Origin: Rhodobacter sp. Har01
GTDB lineage: Bacteria > Pseudomonadota > Alphaproteobacteria > Rhodobacterales > Rhodobacteraceae
Length of the DNA: 64,000 bases
NCBI RefSeq assembly: GCF_020564565.1
Contig: NZ_JAJCTD010000002.1
Span: 62,001-126,000, forward strand
Direction: 5' to 3'
The first letter of the stretch is position 1, and every line of letters starts with the position of its first letter. The notes beneath the pieces are model-generated. The model searched no databases. It saw only the letters and a list, made by a program, of their open reading frames with translations, and was not told where the DNA came from. Positions 46,439 through 55,844 of the stretch are shown here, piece by piece. A program made the position numbers and the translations under genes.

Positions 46439-47182
46439 TCAGGCCTTGTCGCGCACCTGCAGGTGGTTGCCGTCCTGGCGCACCTCGAACCGGGGCAACT
46501 TGCGGATCAGATCCGACAGCTTGGCCGAGCCGTAGGTGCGGGTGTCGAAGTCGGGGTTGCCTTGGGTGATGTACTGGCCGATCTGGCCCATCGAGAACCA
46601 CTCGCCCTCGGGGTCGATCGCCCGCATGGCGGCGGCGATCAGCGGAATGGCCTTGGCCGGAGGTTCCTTGCCGCCGGGTTTCGGCTGCGCCGGCGGCTCG
46701 GACTCGCCGCGCACTGGCTTCGGCGCCTCTTCCGGTTCGGCCACGCCCAGGTTCTCGACGTAGATGAAGCGCTTGCAGGCCATGCGGAAGGCTTCCGGCG
46801 TTTTCTTCTCGCCGATGCCATAGACGTCAAGGCCCTGTTCGCGGATACGCGCGGCCAGGCGGGTGAAGTCGCTGTCCGACGACACCAGCACAAAGCCGTC
46901 AAACAGGCCGGAATGCAGGAAATCCATCGCCGCGATGACCAGGCCGATGTCCGAGGCGTTCTTGCCCTTGGTGTTGGAGAACTGCTGGTCCGCCACCAGG
47001 CCCAGCGCGGCCACCTTCTTGGCCCAGGCATTCAGGCGCATCGCCGACCAGTCGCCGTAGATGCGGCGGACCGAGGCCTCGCCCAGCGCCGCAATCTCTT
47101 CGAAGATCGCTTCGGCATAGCCGGCGGGGACATTGTCGGCGTCGATCAGCACCGCCAGACGCGGGGCGCGGGGTTCAGGCAT
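46439..47182 (-). CDS. NYN-domain ribonuclease-like protein with LOTUS domain
   Basis: 247 residues from the ATG with an AAAGGAGG ribosome site 6 bases upstream. The N-terminal NYN/LabA domain has acidic residues in LIDADNVPA, NASDIGLV and SSDSDFTRL expected for a PIN-like nuclease. A proline-rich linker (about 155-178) leads to a C-terminal OST-HTH/LOTUS-like module (about 178-247). This pairing is common in bacteria and is thought to process RNA; targets are unknown. Confidence 0.88.
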   Translation of the reverse strand: MPEPRAPRLAVLIDADNVPAGYAEAIFEEIAALGEASVRRIYGDWSAMRLNAWAKKVAALGLVADQQFSNTKGKNASDIGLVIAAMDFLHSGLFDGFVLVSSDSDFTRLAARIREQGLDVYGIGEKKTPEAFRMACKRFIYVENLGVAEPEEAPKPVRGESEPPAQPKPGGKEPPAKAIPLIAAAMRAIDPEGEWFSMGQIGQYITQGNPDFDTRTYGSAKLSDLIRKLPRFEVRQDGNHLQVRDKA

Positions 47183-47236
47183 CACAGGCCTCCTTTTTCG
47201 GCGCACCATGGCAGGTTGCCGCGCGGGGCGAAAGCC

Positions 47237-47626
47237 TCAGTCCAGGAAGTAGCGGTCATGCGTCGACCAGTAGGCCATCAGGTCGGCGGTGGTGTCGCGC
47301 GGCAGGCCCAGGCGTTCCATCATCCACAGGTCGACGCCCACCAGCCCGGCCATGCGCCAGCAATCCTGCGCGGCACCGGTGATGGCGGGGCTGGCAAGCA
47401 GCGCCTCGACCGTGCCGGCGGCCATCACCAGGACATAGACGATGTCCAGCGGCGCCGCGGCGGGCCGGCTTTGCACCAGGTCGCGGACAAACAGCCGCCC
47501 GTCCTGCTGCCCGGACAGCAGGGCCCGCACGACGCATTCGATCATTGCCTCAAGTTCCGAGGCCGTCGCCACACCCATGATGGCCCTGATTAGGCGAGGC
47601 GGGGCCGCCCCGTCACGGAAAATCAT
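47237..47626 (-). CDS. Hypothetical protein
   Basis: 129 residues, or 113 if the internal ATG at 47578 is used. Mostly helical, with no signal peptide or clear membrane segment; the stretch APLDIVYVLVMAAGTVEALLA is hydrophobic but flanked by soluble sequence. No family is recognised. It sits between the NYN gene and ybaK on the same strand and may be co-transcribed with the NYN gene 54 bp downstream. Confidence 0.6.
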   Translation of the reverse strand: MIFRDGAAPPRLIRAIMGVATASELEAMIECVVRALLSGQQDGRLFVRDLVQSRPAAAPLDIVYVLVMAAGTVEALLASPAITGAAQDCWRMAGLVGVDLWMMERLGLPRDTTADLMAYWSTHDRYFLD

Positions 47627-47658
47627 GCGTGCCAGCGCAAGACTGCCGAGACGGCGCG

Positions 47659-48129
47659 TCAGGCGACCAGCGGCACGGCGCGGGCGGCAAGCACCGCCAG
47701 CGCCCGGTCGGGCGCGATGCCCATCAAAAGGCCGCGCGCGCCGGCGTTGATCCAGACCTTCGGCGCGGTGCAGGCCACGGCCTCGATGGCGGTCGGTACC
47801 GCCCGCTTCTGGCCAAAGGGAGAAATGCCGCCGACGTGATAGCCGGTCAGCTTTTCGGCCTTGGGCGCGGGCATCATCGCCGCCGCCTTGCCGCCAAAGG
47901 CCGCCGCCACCTTCTTCATCGACAATTGCCGGTCGGACGGGATCATGCAGCAGGCAGCCTTCCCGTCCACCTCGACCATCAGCGTCTTGAGGGTCAGCGC
48001 CGGGTCCAGCCCCAGCGCCCGCGCCGCCGCCAGGCCCACGGCATCGGCCGTGGGGTCATAGTCATAGGGGTGCAGCGTCACCTCCACCCCCGCCGCCGCC
48101 AGCATCTTCAACCCGGGGGTCGAGGCCAT
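47659..48129 (-). CDS. ybaK: Cys-tRNA(Pro) deacylase YbaK
   Basis: 156 residues, the family length. The catalytic lysine is in LTLKTLMVEVDG, and the GGISPFGQKRAVPT motif defines the YbaK/EbsC editing domain. It hydrolyses Cys mischarged on tRNA-Pro, in trans to ProRS. It starts just after a palindromic repeat element. Confidence 0.9.
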   Translation of the reverse strand: MASTPGLKMLAAAGVEVTLHPYDYDPTADAVGLAAARALGLDPALTLKTLMVEVDGKAACCMIPSDRQLSMKKVAAAFGGKAAAMMPAPKAEKLTGYHVGGISPFGQKRAVPTAIEAVACTAPKVWINAGARGLLMGIAPDRALAVLAARAVPLVA

Positions 48130-48140
48130 CCTGCCCCTGC

Positions 48141-48196
48141 CCTTTCATCTGTCCGAAAATATCCTCGGGGGGTCCGGGGGGCAGACAGCCCCCCGG
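48141..48196. repeat. Dispersed intergenic palindrome, copy 1
   Basis: CCTTTCATCTGTCC and AAAATATCC followed by a CCGGGGGGC-AGACA-GCCCCCCGG hairpin (48174-48196). It shares the CATCTGTC..AAATATCC..GGGGTCCGGGGG layout with the elements at 55.6 and 59.3 kb. Position between frmA stop and ybaK start suggests use as the frmA terminator, read from the minus strand. Confidence 0.75.
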
Positions 48197-48203
48197 GGTT
48201 GGA

Positions 48204-49334
<1,131 letters not shown>

Positions 49335-49413
49335 GTTGTTTCCCTTCCCCTTTTCGTTGCCGGCAAAGCTGTGCGAAACTCTCTTCGAAAGCAACGTGGA
49401 AAGCGACCTTTCG

Positions 49414-49746
49414 ATGCCCGGTTTCGCACCCCATCCCAGCGCCCTGCCCGGCCCGGCCCTGTGCCGGGGTCTTGCCGTTCTGCTGGTCTGCGGATGCGTA
49501 TCGCCTTCACCGCCTGGGCCGATGCCGGCACCGCCGCCTGGGCAGGGTCTGGACCTTGCCCCGTGCGGGGCGGACCGTCTGCAATCTCTGATCGGGGAAC
49601 CTTTGGCCCGTCTGCCTGTTGTCACCAAGGCGCAGGCGGTCCGGCTGCTGCGCCCGGGCGATCCGGTGACAGAGGACTACAGTGCCGGCCGCCTGAACGT
49701 CACGCTGGACGGAAACGACATCATCGCCGCCCTGACTTGCGGCTGA
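49414..49746 (+). CDS. I78-family peptidase inhibitor, lipoprotein
   Basis: 110 residues. An N-terminal hydrophobic stretch ends in LLVCGC, a plausible lipobox. The mature part has a proline-rich linker and the I78 domain: [13 protein letters not shown], then [15 protein letters not shown] and a final Cys for the conserved disulfide. I78 proteins inhibit serine peptidases. It is divergent from frmA and followed, 16 bp later, by a paralogue. Confidence 0.82.
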   Translation: MPGFAPHPSALPGPALCRGLAVLLVCGCVSPSPPGPMPAPPPGQGLDLAPCGADRLQSLIGEPLARLPVVTKAQAVRLLRPGDPVTEDYSAGRLNVTLDGNDIIAALTCG

Positions 49747-49762
49747 CCGAAGGAGACCTGGC

Positions 49763-50053
49763 ATGATCTCGCCCCTGCGCCCGCTTGTCCTGTGTGCCGC
49801 CCTGGTGCCGCTGATTCTGGCGGCCTGCGTGACCGAGATGCCTGGCCCGCCCGATCCGATGGAACAAAGCTGCGGCGCCGAGGGCCTGCAGGGCCTGGTC
49901 GGCCAGTACCGCGGCGTGCTGGCGGCGATGACCTTCAAGGGGCCGGTGCGGGTGATCGAACCCGGCATGGCGGTGACGATGGACTACAGCCCGTCGCGGC
50001 TGAACATCGAGCTGGACGCGGCGGGCAGGATCACCCGGGTCTATTGCGGCTGA
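49763..50053 (+). CDS. I78-family peptidase inhibitor, lipoprotein (second copy)
   Basis: 96 residues with a clear lipobox (LILAAC) and a mature I78 domain: CGAEGLQGLVGQYRG, MTMDYSPSRLNIELD and a closing Cys. A GAAGGAGA ribosome site is upstream. It and the preceding gene look like a tandem duplication that has diverged, and are likely co-transcribed. Confidence 0.85.
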   Translation: MISPLRPLVLCAALVPLILAACVTEMPGPPDPMEQSCGAEGLQGLVGQYRGVLAAMTFKGPVRVIEPGMAVTMDYSPSRLNIELDAAGRITRVYCG

Positions 50054-50073
50054 TCCGAAGCCGGAATGACAAA

Positions 50074-50088
50074 GGCCCCCGGGGGGCC
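50074..50088. terminator. Palindrome between convergent genes
   Basis: GGCCCCCGGGGGGCC, a self-complementary stretch between the convergent I78 and cytochrome c' stops; likely a shared terminator, without a T-run. Confidence 0.45.
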
Positions 50089-50119
50089 AGGGGCCGGTGC
50101 CTGCGCGCCTTGGCGGCGG

Positions 50120-50563
50120 TCACATCTTCATGTTGCGATAGTCGGTGTGGCAGTCCTTGCAGGCCCCGCCCAGGGTGCCCATCGAGGCGCCGATCGCCTC
50201 GGCCGAGCTGACGTCGGCGCCTTCGGCGGCCACCTTCAGCGCATCGGCGTTTTTCAGGAAGTCGTCCCAGTTGGCCCAGATCTCGGGCTTGGCCTCCGAG
50301 GTGGGGTCTTCGCCGCCTTGAGCCTCGAAGGCCGCGGCGATGCCGCCGGCGGCGGTGACGATGGCGGCCTTGGCGGCTTCGGCCGCGGCGGCGTCATAGG
50401 GCATCTCGCCCTTGGCCATCTTGCCCAGCGTGCCGACGTTCATGCCGACGGCCTGCATCACCGCTTCGCGGGCCTTTGCGGCGGGGTCGGTGGCTTCGCC
50501 TTCGGCAAAGGCTGCACCGGCGGCAAGCAGGGCGCCGACGAGGACAAGCTTGGTAAACTTCAT
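50120..50563 (-). CDS. Cytochrome c'
   Basis: 147 residues with a signal peptide ending AFA-EG (about 20). A single heme-attachment site, CKDCH, lies close to the C-terminus, as in class II cytochromes, with an N-terminal helix AREAVMQAVGMNVGTL. Cytochrome c' is a periplasmic four-helix bundle that binds NO. nnrS, another NO-related gene, is 47 kb away in the window. Confidence 0.9.
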   Translation of the reverse strand: MKFTKLVLVGALLAAGAAFAEGEATDPAAKAREAVMQAVGMNVGTLGKMAKGEMPYDAAAAEAAKAAIVTAAGGIAAAFEAQGGEDPTSEAKPEIWANWDDFLKNADALKVAAEGADVSSAEAIGASMGTLGGACKDCHTDYRNMKM

Positions 50564-50711
50564 GACAGATACTCCCGGGCTGGGTGAAGGTCGGGCGAGT
50601 TAAACATGGGTCTGCGCAACCGAATACGGCCTTTGGTCTGATCCGGTTCACAGCTGCGTGAGAGACGCCCCCTTTGCCGGACTCGACTCGGCCGGGCGGC
50701 TGGCCTAATGT

Positions 50712-50726
50712 GAACATAAAGTGAAC
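50712..50726. promoter_or_regulatory. LexA (SOS) box
   Basis: GAAC-ATAAAGT-GAAC is an exact match to the alphaproteobacterial LexA site GAAC-N7-GAAC (GTTC-N7-GTTC on the other strand). It lies 17 bp before the imuB ATG, so LexA bound here would block imuB and the genes downstream. Confidence 0.9.
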
Positions 50727-50743
50727 ATTCCGTGCCGCTGCCC

Positions 50744-52384
50744 ATGACCCACCGCCGAATCCTCTCGCTCTGGTTCCCGCGCCTGGCCGCCGAGCGCGTG
50801 CTGCGCCAGCGGCGCGACGTGCTGCCGATGCCCTTTGCGGTGGCAGGCGAACGCGGCGGTGCGCAGGTGCTGGTGTCGCTGAATCCGCTGGCCGAGGCGG
50901 CGGGCCTGCGCGAAGGCCAGCCGCTGGCCGATGCCACGGCGCTGTGCCCGGGCCTGCTGACGCGGCCGGAAAGCCCCGCGGCCGAAGCGGTGTTCCTGAC
51001 GGTGCTGCGGCGCTGGGCGGGCAAGTTCAGCCCCTGGGTGGCCGAGGAACCGCCCAGCGCGCTGATGGTGGACCTGACGGGCTGTGCGCATCTGTTCGGC
51101 GGCGAGGCGGCACTGCTGGCGCAGGTGGCCGAGGATTGCACCGGGCTGGGGCTGACGGTGCGGGCGGGCATCGCCGACACGCCAGGCGCGGCCTGGGCGC
51201 TGGCGCGCTTCGCCGGGCAGGAGGTGCGACCCTCGCGTGACGGCGACGCGGTCAAGCAGGAGGCGCGGGCGACGCGGTCCCGCGCGGCCCGGCGGCCGGG
51301 GTGGGAAAAGGCGGCGCCGGTGGCGACCGGTTCGGGGGTGATCGCTCCGCCGGGCCGTCTGCGCGAGGTGCTGGCGCCGCTGCCGCTGGCCGCGCTGCGG
51401 CTGGAGCCGGCGGCGGTGGAGGGGCTGGCCCGGCTGGGCCTGCGCCGGGTGGCCGACATCCTGGGCCTGCCGCGGGCGGCGCTGGCGCGGCGATTTGGCG
51501 CCGCGGTGCTGAAGCGGCTGGACCAGGCCCTGGGGCTGGAGTCCGAGCCGGTCAGCCCGGCCCGCGCGCCTTTGCACTTTGCCGTGCGGCTGACCCTGCC
51601 CGAGCCGATCGGCCTGCGGGCGGACGTCGAGGCCGGGATCGACCGGCTGCTGCCGGCGCTGTGCGAAAGGCTGCGTGCGCAGGGCCGCGGCGCGCGGCGG
51701 GTGCGGCTGATGGCGTTCCGGGCGGATGGCGGGGTGTCGACGGTCGAGGTCGGGCTGGCGCGGGCCGCCGACCAGCCCGACGGCATCCGACGACTCCTGG
51801 ACCTGAAGCTCGACGCGGTCGAGGCCGGCTTCGGCATCGACCGCCTGCGCATCGAGGCGGTCGAGACCGAGCCGCTGCATGCGGTGCAACACCGCGGCCA
51901 GATCGAGGCCGGACACGCGGCAGCGACACGCGGCGGCGAGGATCATGCGCTGGCCGACCTGATCGGCCGGCTGGGCGTGCGCCTGGGCACCGAGCAGGTG
52001 ACGCGGCTGCACCCGGCCGACAGCCACATCCCCGAGAAATCCTCCACCCCCATGGCTGCGGCCTGGTGTTCGCCGTGGCAAGGCCCCTGGCCCGCCCCGC
52101 GCGGCCCGCGCCCGCTGGTGTTGCTGACGCCCGAGCCGGTGGACGCCCCCGAGGACCCGATGCCGCCCGCTCGCTTCCGCTGGCGCCGACAAGAGATGGC
52201 GACGCGGGTGGCGGTGGGCCCCGAGCGGATCTTGCCGGAATGGTGGTTCGACGATCCCGCCTGGCGGTCCGGCCCGCGCGACTACTGGCGGCTTGAAGCT
52301 CAGGGCGGCGCCCGGTTGTGGCTGTTCTACGCGCACGGCTCCGAGGTCTCGGGGGGCTGGTTCTGCCATGGCCGATTTGCCTGA
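50744..52384 (+). CDS. imuB: ImuB, Y-family polymerase-like mutagenesis protein
   Basis: 546 residues from the ATG opening MTHRRILSLWFPRLAAERV, the normal ImuB start; an upstream GTG adds four residues. It has Y-family polymerase folds (FAVAGERGGAQVLVSLNPLAEAAGL, ALMVDLTGCAHLFGG) but not a catalytic acidic set, as in ImuB proteins that act as adaptors between the clamp, ImuA and DnaE2. SOS-controlled by the adjacent LexA box. imuA is missing from the usual position upstream. Confidence 0.9.
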   Translation: MTHRRILSLWFPRLAAERVLRQRRDVLPMPFAVAGERGGAQVLVSLNPLAEAAGLREGQPLADATALCPGLLTRPESPAAEAVFLTVLRRWAGKFSPWVAEEPPSALMVDLTGCAHLFGGEAALLAQVAEDCTGLGLTVRAGIADTPGAAWALARFAGQEVRPSRDGDAVKQEARATRSRAARRPGWEKAAPVATGSGVIAPPGRLREVLAPLPLAALRLEPAAVEGLARLGLRRVADILGLPRAALARRFGAAVLKRLDQALGLESEPVSPARAPLHFAVRLTLPEPIGLRADVEAGIDRLLPALCERLRAQGRGARRVRLMAFRADGGVSTVEVGLARAADQPDGIRRLLDLKLDAVEAGFGIDRLRIEAVETEPLHAVQHRGQIEAGHAAATRGGEDHALADLIGRLGVRLGTEQVTRLHPADSHIPEKSSTPMAAAWCSPWQGPWPAPRGPRPLVLLTPEPVDAPEDPMPPARFRWRRQEMATRVAVGPERILPEWWFDDPAWRSGPRDYWRLEAQGGARLWLFYAHGSEVSGGWFCHGRFA

Positions 52385-52523
52385 CACCGGCGGTGATCCA
52401 GCGGCGCGCCCGCGCCAAGGGGCGCGGACGCAAGGCTTTTCTGTCGCCCGCACGGGACTTGCGCCCGTGCAGGCATCTGGGTTGCGCTTCACCTGCGGCC
52501 TTGGCGCCCGGCATCGACCGGGG

Positions 52524-52741
52524 CCTCCGGCGGGAGTATTTGGCAAAGGGCAAGCCTGTAAGGGCTTTCTTAACCAGGACTGTGGAAGGCTTGCTCTGCG
52601 GTACAGGGAGGAGTCCCGATGACCGCAGAGGGCAAGTCGTCCCGGCCGCGTGGGCTTTCCTCCCTGCGCACTGTAGCGGTGCCGTCGGTCGGGGCGCACC
52701 TCTCCTTGCATTTGCCCTTTTCCAAATACTCCCCCCGGAGG
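52524..52741. repeat. 30-bp imperfect inverted repeat enclosing structured spacer
   Basis: The arms 52524-52553 and 52712-52741 match in 28 of 30 positions when inverted. Inside lie GCAAGCCT/AGGCTTGC (52550-52557 with 52587-52594) and CTCTGCGGT/ACCGCAGAG (52594-52602 with 52622-52630). GGGAGGA at 52606-52612 can alternatively pair with TCCTCCC at 52658-52664. The arms contain the AGTATTTGG/CCAAATACT core also seen at 18.2 kb. Together with the ORF below they fill most of the 396-bp imuB-dnaE2 gap; the first 139 bp of the gap show nothing. Confidence 0.75.
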
Positions 52742-52777
52742 GTCTGCGGCCTCTGCCCCCGCAGCGTCCGGGGCTAG
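52619..52777 (+). CDS. Possible 52-residue leader ORF ahead of dnaE2
   Basis: An ATG preceded by GGGAGGAG and placed in the loop of the CTCTGCGGT/ACCGCAGAG hairpin opens a 52-codon ORF that stops 3 bases before the dnaE2 start. The product is basic and unlike known families; its second half is encoded by the palindrome arm, so the peptide itself may not matter. Strong ribosome site and tight spacing suggest translational coupling to dnaE2, whose own ribosome site is weak. Confidence 0.35.
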   Translation: MTAEGKSSRPRGLSSLRTVAVPSVGAHLSLHLPFSKYSPRRVCGLCPRSVRG

Positions 52778-52780
52778 GCG

Positions 52781-55615
52781 ATGGCCTTCATCGAGCTTTC
52801 TGCCACCACCAACTTCACCTTCCTGACCGGCGCCTCGCATCCCGAGGAGATGATGCGGCAGGCGGCAGAGCTGGCGATGCCGGCGCTGGCGGTGGCCGAT
52901 GTGAACTCGGTCGCCGGGATTGTCCGCGCCCACACGAAGGCGCGCGAGTTGGCGCGGGATGGCGGGCCACTGGTGCGGCTTCTCCCCGCTGCGCGGCTGG
53001 TGTTGCGCGAGGGGCTGGCGGTCACCGCCCTGCCCAAGGACCGCGCTGCCTGGGGGCGGCTTTGCCGGCTGCTGACCCTGGGGCGCCGGCGGGCGCCGAA
53101 GGGGCAGTGCGACCTGGGGCTGGACGATCTGCTGGAGTGGGGGGAGGGCCTGGAGCTGCTGCTTCACCCCCCGTCCCGGGTGCCACAAGCGCCGAAGGTA
53201 CAGGGCGGCGCGGGCACCTGGGCGAAACTCGCGCAACGGCTGACGCGCCGCCTTGAAGGGCAAATCCATCTCTTGATGGCCCCGCGCTATGATGGCCAGG
53301 ACGGGCCGCGCTTCACTCGCCTTTCCCGGCTGGCCGAGAGCCTGGGGATTGCTCCCGTCGCCTCGGCCCTGCCGCTGATGCATGCCGCCCGCCGCCGCCG
53401 TCTGGCTGATGTCCTGACGGCAATCCGGCTGGGGTGCCGGATCGATGATCTGGGCCGCAGGGCACTGGCGCATGGCGAGCAGCGGTTGCGCAGCGAGGCG
53501 GCGATGCTGCGCCTGTTCCAGGGCCATGAGGCCGCCGTCCACCGCAGCGGAGAGATCGCGGCGCGCCTTGCCTTCTCGCTGGACGAGTTGCGCTACGAAT
53601 ACCCCTCCGAGGTCACCGGGGGCGAGACCGCCGCCGGGCGTCTGGCGCGGCTGGCCCACGCCGGGCTGGACTGGCGCTATCCGCAGGGCGCGTCCGACAA
53701 GGTGCGGGCGCAGATGGAGCATGAGCTGGCGCTGATCGGCAAGCTGGCCTACGAGCCGTATTTCCTGACCGTCCACGACATCGTGGCCTTTGCCCGCGCC
53801 CAAGGCATCCTCTGCCAGGGCCGCGGCAGCGCCGCCAATTCGGTGGTCTGCTACGCGCTGGGCGTCACCTCCGTCTCGCCTGAAATCGGCACCATGGTGT
53901 TCGAGCGCTTCGTCTCCGAGGCTCGCAACGAACCCCCCGACATCGACGTCGATTTCGAGCATGAGCGGCGCGAGGAGGTGATCCAGCACATCTATGCCCG
54001 CTACGGCCGCCACCGCGCCGGGCTTTGCGCCACCGTGATCCACTACCGCGGCAAGCGCGCCGTGCGCGAGGTGGGCCGCGCGATGGGGCTGTCGGCCGAT
54101 GTCCTCTCGGCCATGTCCAGCCAGATCTGGGGCTTCGGCGGGCCGAAGGGGATGACCGAGGCGCGGCTGCGCGAGATCGGCCTTGACCCCGCCGACCGCC
54201 GGCTGCGGCTGGTGCTGGAGCTGATCGAGGAAATCCAGGGCTTTCCCCGCCACCTCAGCCAGCACGTCGGCGGCTTCATCATCACCGAAGGCCGGCTGGA
54301 CGAACTGGTGCCGGTGGAAAACGCCACGATGGAGGACCGCACCGTCATTCCCTGGGACAAGGACGACATCGATTCCTTGAAGATCCTCAAGGTCGACATC
54401 CTGGCGCTGGGAATGCTGACCTGCCTGCGCAAGGCCTTCGACCTGGTGGAGAAACACCACGCCCGGCAGCTGACGCTGGCGACGCTGCCGCCCGAGGACC
54501 CGGCCACCTACGACATGCTGTGCAAGGCCGACAGCTTGGGCGTCTTCCAGGTGGAAAGCCGGGCGCAGATGAACTTCCTGCCGCGGATGCGGCCGCGCAG
54601 CTTCTATGACCTGGTGATCCAGGTGGCGATCATCCGCCCCGGCCCCATCCAGGGCGACATGGTCCACCCCTACCTGCGCCGCCGCAACGGGCAGGAGGTG
54701 GTGACCTTCCCGTCCGATGCCCTGGGAGCGGTCCTGGGCAAGACCCTGGGCGTGCCCTTGTTCCAGGAACAGGCGATGCAGATCGCCATCGTCGGCGCGG
54801 GGTTCTCGCCCGAGGAAAGCGACAGGCTGCGGCGCTCGCTGGCGACGTTCAAGAAGCACGGCTCGGTCAGCGAATTCCGCGACCGGTTCATGGAAGGCAT
54901 GGGCCGGAACGGCTATGACCAAGACTTCTCGGCCCGCTGCTTTGCGCAGATCGAGGGCTTCGGCAGCTACGGTTTCCCCGAAAGCCACGCCGCCAGCTTC
55001 GCGCTCTTGGTCTATGCCAGCGCCTGGCTGAAGCGTCACCATCCCGGCATCTTCGCCTGTGCCCTGCTGAACGCCCAGCCCATGGGCTTCTACGCGCCGG
55101 CGCAGATCGTGCGCGATGCGCGCGAACATGGCGTCACCGTGCTGCCCCCCTGCATCAACCGCAGCCAGTGGGACAACGCGATGGAGGACACCGAGCGCGG
55201 CCTTGCCCTGCGGCTGGGCTTTCGCCAGGTGCGCGGTGTGGCCGAAGGCGAGGCCGAGTGGATCGCCGCCGCCCGCGGCAACGGCTATGCGGCAGTGCGC
55301 GACGTCTGGCGCCGGGCGGGGGTGCCCGCGACCACCGTCACAAGGTTGGCCGAGGCGGATTGCTTCGCCAGCCTGGGCCTTGACCGCCGCACCGCGCTTT
55401 GGGAAGCGCGCGCCCTGGCCCCGGGCCCGGACCTGCCGCTCTTCGCCGGCGACATCGACGGCGAGGGCATTGTCGAGCCGGCGGTGGTGTTCTGCACCAT
55501 GACCGAAGGCGAGCAGGTGGTGGAAGACTACGTCAGCCTGCGCCTGACCCTGCGCAGCCACCCGATGGCCCTGTTGCGCCCCTTCCTGACGCCGCGCGGC
55601 GCGGAAGCGGCATAG
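52781..55615 (+). CDS. dnaE2: Error-prone DNA polymerase DnaE2, C-terminally short
   Basis: 944 residues. The PHP domain (SATTNFTFLTGASHPEEM...) is followed by the polymerase core with catalytic aspartates in PPDIDVDFEHERR and in VDILALGML, then the tandem HhH region (GVAEGEAEWIAAA). It ends at LRLTLRSHPMALLRPFLTPRG, where other DnaE2 proteins continue with an OB-fold of about 100-150 residues. The stop is one base before a palindromic repeat. It performs mutagenic lesion bypass with ImuB in the SOS response. Confidence 0.92.
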   Translation: MAFIELSATTNFTFLTGASHPEEMMRQAAELAMPALAVADVNSVAGIVRAHTKARELARDGGPLVRLLPAARLVLREGLAVTALPKDRAAWGRLCRLLTLGRRRAPKGQCDLGLDDLLEWGEGLELLLHPPSRVPQAPKVQGGAGTWAKLAQRLTRRLEGQIHLLMAPRYDGQDGPRFTRLSRLAESLGIAPVASALPLMHAARRRRLADVLTAIRLGCRIDDLGRRALAHGEQRLRSEAAMLRLFQGHEAAVHRSGEIAARLAFSLDELRYEYPSEVTGGETAAGRLARLAHAGLDWRYPQGASDKVRAQMEHELALIGKLAYEPYFLTVHDIVAFARAQGILCQGRGSAANSVVCYALGVTSVSPEIGTMVFERFVSEARNEPPDIDVDFEHERREEVIQHIYARYGRHRAGLCATVIHYRGKRAVREVGRAMGLSADVLSAMSSQIWGFGGPKGMTEARLREIGLDPADRRLRLVLELIEEIQGFPRHLSQHVGGFIITEGRLDELVPVENATMEDRTVIPWDKDDIDSLKILKVDILALGMLTCLRKAFDLVEKHHARQLTLATLPPEDPATYDMLCKADSLGVFQVESRAQMNFLPRMRPRSFYDLVIQVAIIRPGPIQGDMVHPYLRRRNGQEVVTFPSDALGAVLGKTLGVPLFQEQAMQIAIVGAGFSPEESDRLRRSLATFKKHGSVSEFRDRFMEGMGRNGYDQDFSARCFAQIEGFGSYGFPESHAASFALLVYASAWLKRHHPGIFACALLNAQPMGFYAPAQIVRDAREHGVTVLPPCINRSQWDNAMEDTERGLALRLGFRQVRGVAEGEAEWIAAARGNGYAAVRDVWRRAGVPATTVTRLAEADCFASLGLDRRTALWEARALAPGPDLPLFAGDIDGEGIVEPAVVFCTMTEGEQVVEDYVSLRLTLRSHPMALLRPFLTPRGAEAA

Positions 55616-55616
55616 T

Positions 55617-55732
55617 GGGGGTTTCACACCCCCGCACCCCCGTGGGATATTTTTGGACAGATGAAAGGGGCGCCGAAGCGCTGATTTCATCTGTCTGCAA
55701 ATATCCCGGGGGTCCGGGGGCAGCGCCCCCGG
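55617..55732. repeat. Dispersed intergenic palindrome, copy 2
   Basis: Two facing copies of the element: ATATTTTTGGACAGATGAAA and, inverted, TTTCATCTGTCTGCAAATAT, then a CCGGGGGC-AGC-GCCCCCGG hairpin (55714-55732). The first 52 bases (55617-55668) recur exactly, inverted, at 59408-59459. The remaining spacer up to rnr (55733-55844) has a GCGGC-GAA-GCCGC hairpin and nothing else. Confidence 0.85.
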
Positions 55733-55844
55733 CGCCGAGGAGGAGCGGGAACCGCGACGACGAGACAAAAGGCTTGCGGCGAAGCCGCGCAATTGGATCA
55801 CCGGTCGGGTTTCCGCGCACCCTGCGTCGTGCTAGGTCTGGCGC

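Noticed and set aside
50705..55801. A 1698-codon open frame on the minus strand opposite imuB-dnaE2
   Set aside because: It is the antisense of two clear genes, is low-complexity (Gln, Arg, Pro, Gly rich) and arises from GC-rich third positions.
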